Source: Zhengitettix transpicula (Eukaryota > Arthropoda > Insecta > Orthoptera > Tetrigidae). From it: 64,000 nucleotides of DNA. Below are positions 47,760-59,277 of the stretch, piece by piece (the first letter of the stretch is position 1; each line of letters opens with the position of its first letter). Under the pieces are notes generated by a model that was not told where the DNA came from, did not search any database, and worked only from the letters and a program-made list of their open reading frames with translations. The translations under genes and the position numbers were made by a program. Where the stretch lies: positions 17,876,501 to 17,940,500 of the forward strand of contig CM073596.1 in the NCBI GenBank assembly GCA_037074705.1, in the 5' to 3' direction.

Positions 47760-48560
47760 AAATAAACATATAATTAATTAAGGAACAAAATTTTACGACT
47801 TTCATTGTCGGCGGCGTAAATATAAGAATTGTGTACAATAATACGGGGCCTATAATGCGTGCTTGCTGTGTGCATTGTCGCGAAGGCCTGGCTGGACGCG
47901 CGGGAACTTTAGTGTGGTTTGGGAGCTCATATGATAAAGTTGTAAGAGTGTGTTTTTGGGAGACGTACACGATAGTCAGAATTCAGAAAGAGTGTGTGTC
48001 GGGAGTCGGCGGGGAATATAGCAGAATATGTTCTGAAAAGCTTGAGTGTGTGTTGGGAGTCGGCAGAGAGAGAGAGAACTTGAAATGCAGAGTTTGTTCT
48101 GAAAGGCAGCAGAGACATAATATTATAAAGTCCCGGGTTTTAAAATTACGAGGAAACACTCTGAAATATGTGCACATTGGCAAATTTATGCAAGCATCAA
48201 AGATTTTAAAATACGATGTCAACTATAAAGGGCAGGAAGTGTTGTGTGTGGAATTTATAACCACATTAAATTCAGTGAAACATGGCCTGTCTGTGAAGTT
48301 TTAAATAATAAGATGTGAGGTCCAGCCCCCCCCCCCATTCGCACAGCAAAATGTTAATGTAAACTAAATAAAATATATTATCTGTAAACCTAATGTAAAT
48401 GATATTTATCGTCATATTTCACTAATTGTTTAAATTAAGAATTTCTCACTTTGTAAATTTTAATTGTTTTGTCGTAACATTCATTATTGGAGGCCCGCTT
48501 TTGTAAATTGTATTTGTTACTTTTGGTGCCTCAAGGAGGGATTTAATTAATAATTAAACT
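47760..48560 (+). mobile_element. LTR fragment (U3-R part) of the tRNA-Lys family
   Basis: It matches the minus-strand copy at 61.3-61.9 kb block by block: aaaattttacgactttcatt then gtcggcggcgtaaatataag, the gcattgtcgcgaaggcctgg block, gtaaacctaatgtaaatgat, and cattattggaggcccg. The 157-codon ORF at 47831-48304 is LTR sequence read by chance. An internal near-duplicate of about 65 bp carrying gtgtgt(cg/tg)ggagtcggc repeats at about 47991 and 48046. Confidence 0.7.
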
Positions 48561-50714
48561 GTGATTATTACAATATATATATATATATATATAATTCATA
48601 AATTCCTCTTCAACTACTCACTCGAGAAGCAACTACATTTCTTCAAGTTAATTTTAACATGTTAACGCCATCAGTGTATCAGAATTGTAAAATCTTCAGA
48701 TTAAAATTTTTTCTGTATATTAAAAAACAAATACCTGCGTTAACCTATACTTACTAAAGTCAACACCATCATCTTGTATATAGTCCGGTGGTCGTTGCCA
48801 TACCATCCATTGTACTTTCTGTCGTAGTGTTTGTTAACCAATCCGATTAACTTGTATGGTCTCATTCCAAACTGGAATTTCTTCGTTGATATTTTATCAA
48901 ACTTTCCCGATATATCATAATTAAATTTTCTGCCATATATAGCAAAGTAAAACTCAGTTTACAGTAAATCTCATTTTCATTGCGTCGATCTTTTCGTGAC
49001 GGTATCAATTTTTTTAAGGGTTTGGAAACTACCTGGAGGTCGCTATGTGCATTCGTTCAACTAGGATGGATGCCTTCACTGATTTGTTTGATTGGGTAAT
49101 TTTTCTCCCCTCCCCTCTCATTTCCTGGTGCAGGGACAAGACTTCGGTCGAGCCGGTGCAAGGCTCATGCATAATTCAGACGGGCTGATCACCGCTCTCT
49201 CGGCGCGTCTGGTTGTGTGTGTGTGTGGCCTTGTGCAAGTGCCATGATTTAGGCTCATGACATTTAACTGAGTGTCCGCACAGAGTGGCCCACTTCGCCA
49301 CTCACCAACCAACCTGCCGGCTACCAAGGCCACTCCTTCGCCCACCAGCTGCCTCGCAGATTCTAGGATACTGACCGGACTCTTTCTTGGCAAGGGACCA
49401 AGTCACAAATGCAGTCTCCTTCCAACTGTTGTCTCCGGCTTCTAAAAAATTCTCGCCGATTCAAGACCTGACCCCGAGGCTATAAGTAAGCCATGTCCTG
49501 ATGGATGTTTACTTGACTAATCGACGTACTAGAAGTGTGGATGTTGCTCACAATATGTAACAAAACAAAATTCTACTTAGGAAGATGAAATCAAACTGGA
49601 GTTACAACTCAAAATAAAAATATTGTTACCAATAGCCGCTGATGAAGATGGCTGAAGACCAAGTTGTAGAACATGATATTTTTCACATTAAAAACAACAG
49701 AAAACATGTTTGGTGATGGGAACGGTCAGAGATAGGGCAAAACTACATTTAAACACCCAAAACTGGAAAATAATGTAATAGTAGTAGTAGAATTTAGTGC
49801 GGGATAGAGCAATAAGATCAATCTCACTGAACAAGATTCCTCTGAGATGTAGATACATATTAAACCTTTTTTAAAACTTCTTCTTTCTCTTTGTTTTGCA
49901 TTTCTGTAACTGATAATATATGTATTCCTGAGCTTAATCTGCAATGCAGTTGAATCTTCACCCATTACTTAAAGTGGTGCTACTTTACTTTCTCTGTAAA
50001 AGTTACGAGGTAAATTTCGCCGCCAAGTTTCAGACGTCCTCTGCCATTTGTTTGAATTACTCTTTCACCTTATAACTCTCTTCCCCCGTCCCTTCCTCCC
50101 ATTTCCTTTCCTCCCTCAACGACTGAGGTATAAACTGAATTGTCCTCACGCACGCACTTTGATCAGTAATCACGTAACATTTCGTTTTGAAGTTTAGTGT
50201 AACATACTTTATGAGTTCTGTGGGGGGTGCTTGTTCTGTGATTTTGGCCTTTCTGTAACGGATCACATCCACACGACAGTCGCACTGCGGCAATGTAAAT
50301 ATTCCACATGGCAAACAAACACACGATCGCTTCAGGTCGACTCCCGTAAAATTCCTTGCCGTTGTCAAATTTCCCGATGATGTTACACGTAAAAAAAAAA
50401 TTTGACCCAGATCAAAAGTACGATAGATCTGACACGGTACCGCAAGTGTAAGATATTTTTCGAATGACACTTCTATTAAATTTAAATAACCGCGTCTGAA
50501 GTAATTACTAGATGCGGACTCCATCGCAGTGTTGGATAGATTAACGAGAGAACAAAGTACAATTAAACGTTTGCTGTAATGCAATTAATAGAATATTATG
50601 AAGAGAGAGTGCACACAATACGTTGTATATTATAAGTCGGGTATCCAGAATAAAGAACGTAAGTCCATCCTGAAATTTTGTAGTGTAATACAAATCTTAT
50701 ATTAAAACATTGTG
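48561..50714. other. Intron sequence; one long chance-like ORF
   Basis: A TA run lies at about 48572-48593. The stretch at 49110-49460 is GC-richer. The minus-strand ORF at 50057-50584 (175 codons) is the longest in the window, but it has no recognisable domain, has mixed composition and no spliceable partner, so I do not call it a gene. Confidence 0.4.
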
Positions 50715-50888
50715 ACTTAATAATCTGTTTAATTTTTGTGTTATCGGTAATATATATAACATAAATTAATTTTTATGTTATATATATGTATATATATATA
50801 AATAATATATATATATATTACCGGTAACAAAAAATTATATATATATATAAAACATAAAAATTAATCTGTTTAATTTTTGTGTTACCGG

Positions 50889-50926
<38 letters not shown>

Positions 50927-50960
50927 CGGGTAACAAAAATTAAACAGATTATTAATATAT
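50715..50960. repeat. Two tandem palindromes rich in (TA)n
   Basis: The arm aatctgtttaatttttgtgt then taccggtaatatat appears at about 50722 (with one change) and 50861. Its reverse complement appears at about 50815 (partly) and 50920-50955. The second palindrome (50861-50955) is almost perfect around a pure TA centre. Four arms of the same sequence suggest duplicated foldback elements. Confidence 0.85.
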
Positions 50961-52023
50961 ATTAATCATATATATTTTATATATATATATACATATACAA
51001 TTTTCGGCATTAAATAAACTGAACTTACGTTTTAATATAATTATTTTAGACCATTACAATAATTTCAGGTTATTTCACCAGATAGTTTGTATTAAATAAA
51101 TGATCGAGCAGTTCAAGATAAAGCGACATTTGTCGATTACTCATAAAATTATCGCCTGCAGTTTCTCATATGAAATTCGTTTGATAAGCTATAAAAAATT
51201 ATTATCACTCACTTTTTTCTCGTCTGACATAAATATCCAGGTCTAAGAGATTACACTAAGAGTTTTATCGTCCCCAGTAGCTGGTTAAATACGAATGTCT
51301 GTAATTAGGTAAGCAATACTAACTCTACGTGCTTATAAAAGCAATAATTGGGGATTGTTTTCGCATTACGTATGTTATGTAATTTGCGCTGAACTTTTTT
51401 TTACTAGCGCACGTTAAAAAGCCTTGAATTATACTCTATTGGTGTTTACAAAGACTCTATCTGCAAATAATCTGTGTTAAATGCAGGGTTTATTAAATGA
51501 AACTCAGGAATTCAAACCTATGATCACTGCTATTGCCTCCAAATTTCGTGTCAAAACCGTCTATGTAATCCTATTTCTCCGAAACGGTCCAGCATTTCCT
51601 GAAATCTCTTTTAGGAGCAGGACCGTAACGACCCGTAGTCACAACCGTTATTTCCTGTCACAACTTTCCTATACACAAATTGTTTAAAAGCGTTCGGCCA
51701 AAGCCACAGTGTTTTCGCGTTTCGTTCGCTAAAATTGTAGCAGACGAGTGTCGACTATAGAAATGTGGACAAATTTTCTGAACCTATTCGTTTGCATTAC
51801 AGATTGTTCGGATATGTTCTACGAGTATTCTCGTAGAAAAAAAGTGTAACAATTTAGTTTGGCGGTGATTTGGCACTCGTTTCGGTGTAAATGTCCGCTA
51901 TTTAGAATATTAATAGTAATTTGAAAGATAAATTAATTGCCATATATAGTTAATATATAAAAGTATAAAATTGATAGAGGTATTGATAGATATTTTTCGA
52001 ATATTTCGGGGAAAAAAACTAAG
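50961..52023. other. Intron sequence without recognised content
   Basis: AT-rich, with a TA run near 50975-51000 and one 68-codon ORF without known relatives. Confidence 0.4.
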
Positions 52024-52482
52024 TCACATCTCTCTTGTTTTTGAACTAAGGTTCCCACATGCCGAGGCACCTCGGCCTGTTTTGAGACGTGTATGTTCCG
52101 GGGTCGCAGACCTTGGGCATACGGTAAGAGTTGTCCGCTATTCCTATTGGAATAGTCGGCCAGTTGCCTCCTAAACCGGTCAAGGCACGGCGAGGGGAAA
52201 GCTGCGACCCCACAGCAAAACCCTCTATCGCCATCGGAAGGGCGTGGGACAAGTACCAAATGTCCAACCTTCCTGATGCAAGTTTTTTTACGGTTTTCCC
52301 TTAATCATGTTTAGGCGAATTGCCGGGTAGGATCCTTAAACCATAGCCCGGGGTCCATAGTTAACCATTGGCTACCTTCCTCTACCCTTCCGCATCCCCC
52401 CTTTCACTCCCTTTCCTATGCTATAAGAGGGGAGTTGCTACTATGTGGATTACCCTATACATAGCTTGTCTACACCTTAAAT
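52024..52482 (+). mobile_element. R1 repeat, near full length
   Basis: It starts in the cacatctctcttgtttttga region and contains all R1 blocks to atagcttgtctacacctt and an A-rich tail. The overlapping ORFs on both strands (for example 52046-52267 and 51933-52259, both minus) are R1 sequence that recurs at 11.5 and 58.0 kb. Confidence 0.88.
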
Positions 52483-54711
52483 AAAAATAATTAATTTACC
52501 TCATTTTTCTTCGAAAGAGCCGTTTGTTTTAAGGAATTTGGAAAAAAAATCTAACCTTGAATTGTGACACATAATGTAAATTAAAATTGGTTGAATTAAA
52601 AAAAATGTTTATTTTTCTACCCAGATAATGTATTGCCCTTTTTTGATTTATTGGCTTTCCCTGTGAGTATTTTGTTCCTTCGACTTCAGTAAATTTAATA
52701 AAACAATATCAGGACCCCTTAAATGTTAATTCTATCGTGTGGTGTCGTAGTTTACTTAATTTTTTTTATAGAAATATCTGTTTCGTGTTGTATTAAACGA
52801 ATACGAAGAGAGTTTTCGCGTATATAATTCTGCAACGAAAGAGTTCAATTCGTAATGACTTCCAACCCCGATCCTGCCCATTTCAAGTCACGAATTTGAC
52901 CTAGACACAATTCACAATTCTGGGCCATCCAGTTCGTTAAGCGGAGTAATTAGTGACTGCTGTTATACGGGCATGTGTAGCTGGATCGAAAATACCACGG
53001 GAACATTTTTCAACCTGCCAACCTTTCCTGATCTCGGAAAGAGGCAAAGTGAATAAAAATAACAAATCAATATACATGAAAAAAATCCATTTATAAATAA
53101 ATAAATAAATAACCTGTTATTTCATATTAAATAGTCTTATTTTATGATAGCTCGAGACAATTTAATTTTCTTTAATGGGAATAAAATACAGCCCTAATGA
53201 TTGAATATATGTATTTTATTTTTTGTAATAATTTTTTTTTCAAATAAAAAATATGTTTCAATTCATTGTCGTTTAAATTGATTTCTCGAGGTAGTTTCAA
53301 TCTATTGGATTTCCCTGCACTTTTTTTTGGTAGATGTTCAGTCGTTGAATCTCTTCTGTCTAACTCGTCAAATAATGCCATATCAAGAGGTTGAAATTCC
53401 GTTTGAGCTGCTGAAGTTTATGGCACCACTGTGACGTCACATAATAGTAATTCAATCGATGATATGAAGAGGATTGTGGTAATAAAATGAACACGAACGG
53501 AATATCAAGTCCTTTCTTTTACTTTCGCGTTGCTAATCATACTACTGTTATAATGCCTGAACGTGTTCACAAGAAACTAGGAACTGAAAATCTGGCTTCC
53601 CGACCAGAATCCTGTAATCGGATTTTATCGAAGTTCGGAGAAAGGAGGAGGGAAGAGTGAAGGAACGAAATCAAGTACAGTCTGCTTCGATAATACAATA
53701 TACGTAGAGGGGGAGGAATGATTCGAATATCCGTGAATTCAAAAAATACGTGTGCCAATTCTAAGCGAAATAAAATAAGATTTTTCACTGAAAATAAACG
53801 GTAGATTTGCATTCGTTTACATTAGGTTTACGGCTCCTATCAGATAATTGTGCATTCCAAATCTGATCGGTCTTGTCCATTAAGTGGCTTCTTCTGAAGT
53901 TTCTATTTCTTACTCTCGTTAGTTACATTCATTTTACTTCTTCGTTCAACGTTCTTTATCCACAAATATATTACCAAATTCTGGTTTTAGAACTCATTCG
54001 CTCGGTTTTATTTTGTCATGTGCCGTCATCCCACGACGTCCCGCTATGTAACTCGTCTACCAACCGACGCCAACGTCACACAGTCCAACAAACCACCACG
54101 TCTCCTGTGATTAGTTGCCGATCACACTAATTTCTCCAAGATTTCGAGGAGAAGTAAAAATCCCTACTGAAAACGGCACGACACAAGGACGATAGGAGAT
54201 AGTCGGAAATCTTGACTCCTTTAGAGAGGCAAAGCTCCTCATCACTCGTAAATAAACTGTTAAACGCTTCACAAATAAGCCTCGGATAAGGACGGATACT
54301 GGACGAAGACAAATGAAAAGGACGAAGAAAATGAAAGAATTGGTCAGTCCAAGTACAACATCGGAAGAGCTGGAAGACTGTTCTGGAGAAGGCGAAAATG
54401 TTCGAAGGAACGTTGTTGTAGAGCCGCAGAAGAAGAAAGGCAAAGGGCAATTGGAATTACTGGTTTCACAAAGTTGGCCCAGCATGAAGCAAGATTTCCC
54501 TGATGGAGAGGAAGTTACGGATTTCAAAGCTTCGTACACGCACCAACCAATCACAAAATATGTCTGCATAAATATTTTGAGGAATAAAACTTGAGTTCAC
54601 TTTTAAAAAAAGGCTTATTAAAATTAACTCTTAATCCGGAGACTTTACAGTTGTGATAATTTAACATAATAAAAGTATTTATAACTTGTAAATAAAAATT
54701 AATAAAATTAT
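52483..54711. other. Intron sequence with two coding-like but unrecognised ORFs
   Basis: On the minus strand 53172-53381 reads as a hydrophilic 69-residue protein starting MALFDELDRRDS with codon-like composition, extending a few codons upstream in frame. At 54127-54595 both strands are open (152 codons minus, 93 codons plus), and the plus product is Lys/Glu-rich. None matches a family I know. They may be pieces of old mobile elements. Confidence 0.35.
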
Positions 54712-55102
54712 TTCATTCTTCTTCGGCTTTTCTCCTTTTTATAGGTTTGCCGTCGTCAATTTCCATTTCTGTCTGTCGTTCCAATCTCCCTCTTCCAAAT
54801 TCCTACCTCCATTATGGTTTTCACATGGGTTTCCCACTTTAATCTGGGTCTGCCCCGTTTATTTTTTCCAGGAGGTGACCATTGGTATATTTCTTTGTCC
54901 ATCTTCCATTCTTTGTACGTGACATTTAAGGGTTTGATTTTCAATCCTTTTAACAACAGACGTGGTTACGTTCATTTCTTTCCAAAGGAGATCATTTCTA
55001 ATTATATTCTGTCTTGTTTTTTTAAACTTCTACTCAGATAATCGAATTCTACTGTTCGAATTTTGTTCTTTTGTAATTCTCTCAGGGGCCAAGTTGCACT
55101 TC
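54712..55102 (-). mobile_element. LINE-A, 3' segment (left part of an interrupted copy)
   Basis: The minus strand carries the same 3' coding end as 34.6 and 43.1 kb (KNKRGRPRLKWETHVKTIME) and a GAA-rich tail at 54712-54725. It runs upstream to the cctgagagaattacaaaaga region and stops abruptly at 55102, where a solo LTR begins. Confidence 0.88.
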
Positions 55103-55834
55103 TGTAAAGAATTATTTTTTGTGGGCTGGGTTTTTACGTTGAATCAAAATAAATATTTGACCAATAAAGAAATTTTATATAAGTTAAACATGAAAACTCT
55201 TATCTCATGCACCTGTGGTTTTTACATAGAAGAGATCTGCTGCCCGTACCAAATGCGTACCGCTATTCTGTGTTGTGTTGCCTGCTGTAGCTCTCGTACC
55301 GACGTACTGGCGTCGACTTTGGGGTTGATCACTGGCTAAGGCGTAGGCCTCCGGGATTGAATGCTGGCAAGCCGTTGTACTAAATTGTGTGGTGCTATTC
55401 TGAGAACTCTTCACTAACAAATTGTGGCCCCTTTCTCACGACGATTCTGCCTCGAACTATCTTTACGGAGCCTCTCTTAATCACATCCACCAGCTTCGGT
55501 GAGCGCAGCACAACTGTCCAGTTTCCAAAAGCTTCTCTCCGTCCCCTCCATTATATCCTCCCATTCTTTTACTTTTTTCATTGTTAGAAAACTTTGTCGA
55601 AATGATTCTTCCATTGTCACAAGATTTATAACACGCAGCTGCAGTTCCGTAGTCAACAATGACTAACTATTCTGTCATGTTGAGGCCAACAATCGAGACA
55701 GGACACGAAATTACTTGGATGGAAATATTTATCTCCTCCACCCCCAAGCACGTGCACGGTTTCGAATTCTCAAGACCACAGCAAACGACACTTCCGAGAC
55801 AAAGAAAAACTTAAACCTAAATACACGCGTTACA
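55103..55834. mobile_element. Complete 732-bp solo LTR nested in LINE-A
   Basis: The inserted segment starts tgtaaagaatt and ends cgcgttaca, so it has TG...CA ends and a 5-bp terminal inversion TGTAA/TTACA. It is flanked by the direct repeat cttc (55099-55102 and 55835-55838). Removing it and one cttc rejoins the LINE-A text ggccaagttgcacttccata then acatagaa, which matches the uninterrupted copy at 34.9 kb (ggccaagtttcacctccata). It differs from the tRNA-Lys LTR family in this window. A 4-bp duplication with TG/CA ends fits gypsy-type integration. The strand cannot be decided. Confidence 0.9.
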
Positions 55835-55838
55835 CTTC

Positions 55839-56215
55839 CATAACATAGAATGTTCTGTATTATGCTCTTATAAATTTTGATTTTTGTTTCCTTTGTTAAA
55901 TTTTGTCACACTTTCTCCAAAAGGTCCTATCACTTCATCTTTCACTCTACTTCCCACTCTGCTATTGAAATTTCCCGTTATTATTACTTCTTGGTGTGCT
56001 CTTGTTTTCTCCAACATTTCCGACAATTTATCAAGTCATTTTTTTTCTGTAATTGGTGCATCCTCATCATTGCATAAACTCCTATTATTATATCATCTAT
56101 TCCAAAAATTTTGAGATTTAGTTTAATTAGTTTTTCGTCGATTTCTTCCCAGGATATTATATTTTTTATCCACTTATTTTTTATCAGAATGGATTCTCCT
56201 TTTTTTTGCTCTAAT
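55839..56215 (-). mobile_element. LINE-A, continuation with a deletion into the endonuclease region
   Basis: It resumes at ccataacatagaatgttctg exactly where the LTR ended and runs to about 55907. It then jumps to a different part of ORF2: on the minus strand GESILIKNKWIKNIISWEEI, DEKLIKLNLKIFGIDDIIIG then VYA, an endonuclease-domain stretch (hhhhhGVYAP region of APE-type endonucleases), with later stops. So most of the RT was deleted before or after the LTR landed. Confidence 0.75.
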
Positions 56216-57964
56216 AATAAAATTATTTACAATTGTAAATATTTAACATGTAAACTTGGGGTCTTGGATATGAACCTTGTCATTCCAAGTTTGAGACGAG
56301 AGAAACCGACGAACTTCTTCACAACATATTAACGAAGGTTAGCCGGCATGATGTTTGGGATTGATCTGATCATCGGGGAAACTTTGTGTTATGAAAAGAA
56401 TTGAGTAGGTTATGAGGAAGATGGGAAGAACAGATATTTAGGGATGTATGTAATTGGGGGTTAGAGTTAGGTAATTCCGGAGTGATTTAGAGGGAGGATG
56501 ATATCAATTGATTAAGGTGCATCGCTTCCATGTGGAAATACTCTGTTTGCTGACCCATTTTAAGATTTACAGGGGGAAGCTAAGCTTTTATTCCTTGTTA
56601 TCCATAGTTTCTCTTATTTCGAATAATGTCGGTTTACTTTTGTAAACAACGTACTTCGTATTTTACCAAGTGATCTTTTAAAATTCTGAGAAAGCCGTGT
56701 TGTTTACCGAGTCGTGACGCATCGAGTATCGCTAGCTCATTGACCTCACCCGAAGTATTTTATCGTTGTACAGATTTAAAACGGAATAGTTGAAACCGCA
56801 TTTCGATATAAGCGGTTCATTTTTCCAGTTAAAAATATCAAATTCATACGTCTACAATTCATCTTTTGAATTAAAAACTCTGAACAACTGCACTTCCAAC
56901 TTCATCCTGCCGAACTCTTTTTAAAAGTTGTCCTGGAACTATCATATTTACAATTTCCACTGACCCCCCTCCCCTTCTCCTACGCTTCAAAAGTACCAAC
57001 CTTAGAACAATTAAGTCGATTCTGGGAAGAAACTATGGAGACAACTGGTCGTCACACAAGAACCGCAGTGTTTCTAGATTCAAATTTTTCAAATTTATTT
57101 CCGTGATAACCATAATTCCTTTACCTGCTCGAAATAAGATTTTCAATCGAACCTGATCTTTAACACTCGCAGTGAAATATTTTGATGCAACTTTGCTAAC
57201 TCCAGACAATGGACTACTTTTTAATATAAAAAAAAGATGACACAACATGTGGGACACACTAGTCTGAACAAATGATAAATAATTTAACGAGGGTTGGCAT
57301 CCTTTAATCATGTATTCTGAAACTGCTTTTCAGTGAGTTGTACTGATATATTATCGTCAAACTAAATTACTTTATTTTGCGATAGTGGGCTGATTTTCTC
57401 ATTGTCACATAATTTATATAGATAGATACGTGTTTGTGTGTGTGTGTTGAGCTAGTTGTAAATTGCATAGAGGGATTGATGTAACCCTGGGTGGTTTGAA
57501 TAACTTAGCCAGCTTTCACAAACGTGGCCAAGCTAATCTCTGCGATTTATTCACCGCTCTGTTGATGATGGGGCGTGCTGAAATGGGATGTTACAGCAGT
57601 TGTACGTTAAAATGGAAATATATAGGAAGTTTTATTGTGTTTGTTGTGTTTGATGCATTTGCCTTTAAAATAGAAATCAAAGTAACGAGGTGATTAAAAT
57701 CCGTTTAAGTTTCAAATTATTTAGCTTCCATGCGATTTCAAAATTGTTGTGATTATTTCTCTATTTTCCACGTGTTAGCAATTACTTTTTTCATTATTTT
57801 TCAATTTTTGTCTATTCCTTTCCTATGTAAGCATTAACGTCTTTGTATTACGCTAACAAATTGCTGTTGGTAGAAGAGAATACACTTTTAAGTTTTGAAG
57901 GAAACTTGTGAGAGCATTCTCTCGCAGGTGAAACTTCCCAGGGAGCTCTGGAGGAGGCTACCTT
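56216..57964. other. Intron sequence without recognised content
   Basis: ORFs are 92 codons or shorter with no recognised family. A short GT-rich run lies near 57430-57450. Confidence 0.4.
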
Positions 57965-58421
57965 TGGGGATGCCTTCACTTCTCTCTGGTTTTTTTAACT
58001 AAGGTTCCCACATGCCGAGGCACCTCGGACTGTTTTGAGAGGTGTATGTTCCGGGGTCGAAGATCTTGGGCATACGGTAAGAGTTGTCCACTATTCTTTT
58101 TGGAATTGTCGGCCAACTGCCTCCTAAACTGGTCAAGACACGGTGAGGGGAAACCTGCGACCCCACAGAAAACCCCTCTATCGCCATCGGAAGGGCGTGG
58201 GACAAGTACTAATTTTCGACCTACCTGATGAAGGTTTTTCTAGGATTTTCCCTGCATTACTTTTAGGTGAATTGCCGGGTAGGATCCTTAAATCATAACA
58301 AGGGCCCTAGTTAACCCTTGGTTGCTCTACCTTTCCGCATCCTCCCTTTTATTCCCTTTCCTATGCTATAAGAGGGGAGTTGCCACTATGTGGATTACCC
58401 TATACATAACCTGTGCACCTT
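57965..58421 (+). mobile_element. R1 repeat, near full length
   Basis: It starts ggggatgccttcacttctct then ctggttttttt and runs through all R1 blocks to ccctatacataacctgtgca then cctt. A second, partial R1 follows head-to-tail with no spacer. Confidence 0.88.
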
Positions 58422-58612
58422 ATTCTTCCAGGAAGCCTCTTCGTCTCACTGGTTTTTTGAACTAAGCCAAGGTATCTCGAACTATTTTGAGAGGTATGTT
58501 CCGGGGTCGAAGACCTTGGGTATACGGTGAGAGTTGGCCCTTATTACTTTTGGAATAGTAGGCCAGCTGCCTCCTAAACTGGACGAGGCACGGAGAAGGG
58601 AATGCTCAACTC
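58422..58612 (+). mobile_element. R1 repeat, 5' part only, abutting the preceding copy
   Basis: It begins aggaagcctcttcgtctcac then tggttttttgaactaag, includes ttccggggtcgaagaccttg and cagctgcctcctaaactgga, and stops at acggagaagggaatgct. It has lost R1's 3' two-thirds. The cacatgccgaggc segment is shortened. Confidence 0.85.
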
Positions 58613-58784
58613 TAGCGTATTCAATACAAATGTTTTATTATAAATGTAATAGTGAAACCGGTATCATTTGTATACTATGCGTTTCAAATATGGGAAAAAA
58701 AGACATGGAAGGTGTGAAACATACTTTTCGTCATATATATAATATATTGTGCTACATGCTTCAACGAAAACAGCCGAAGATTTA

Positions 58785-58880
58785 GATTTATTATTCATTC
58801 CATTAGACCTCGGTCAAGGAAATAGGACACGTCATAATATAAGATTACAAAAGAATAATTATTACAAATACACAGTTTAA
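58785..58880 (-). mobile_element. Non-LTR 3' tail, same family as 30.3 kb
   Basis: Reverse-complemented it reads gtaatcttatattatgacgt, gtcctatttccttgaccgag, gtctaatggaatgaataata. This parallels gtaattttatgtattgacgt, gtcctatttcctcatactag, gagtaatggaac at 30.2-30.3 kb. The coding part upstream is not recognisable. Confidence 0.55.
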
Positions 58881-59277
58881 AAAACAAACTTTGTACTTTA
58901 TCAAAAAATATATGATTTAAAACTACGTTAAAGATATTACTATGACATTAATTAGTAATTAAAGAACTAATAATTGTTTTAATTCATCTTGAATTTCCAT
59001 TCGACGGAGTCTCCAGTAGAAAATCTTACATCGATTCCCGTCGAACATGACAAAGAAAATAAGTCAGCAGTTAAATTCTAGAATATTATCATCGTAAAAT
59101 GTAAGCGTAACTTTGATAGGATACTAGCAAACTATTTTTTAAAAAGGATCTAATCTGTTCTTTCTTTCTACGAACTCTTTCACCGAGTAATATGTTACAC
59201 TGGCGTTGCCCGAGATGTCATTTATCCATAACCCCCGGTACACTCCAATTTCGTTTCTCAGTTTGTTATAAATAGTC

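Noticed and set aside
47831..48304. 157-codon plus-strand ORF
   Set aside because: It lies inside an LTR fragment that matches the non-coding LTR at 61.3-61.9 kb, and part of it is a tandem gtgtgtcgggagtcggc repeat.
48322..48336. Poly-C run in the LTR
   Set aside because: A short homopolymer, and possible length error in the assembly. Not a feature by itself.
50057..50584. 175-codon minus-strand ORF, the longest in the window
   Set aside because: No recognisable domain, signal or family pattern, and no neighbouring exon or splice context. In 64 kb of sequence one ORF of this size can occur by chance.
54111..54569. 152-codon minus-strand ORF
   Set aside because: The opposite strand is open over the same bases, no family is recognisable, and the composition is low-complexity (Ser/Phe-rich on one strand, Lys/Glu-rich on the other).
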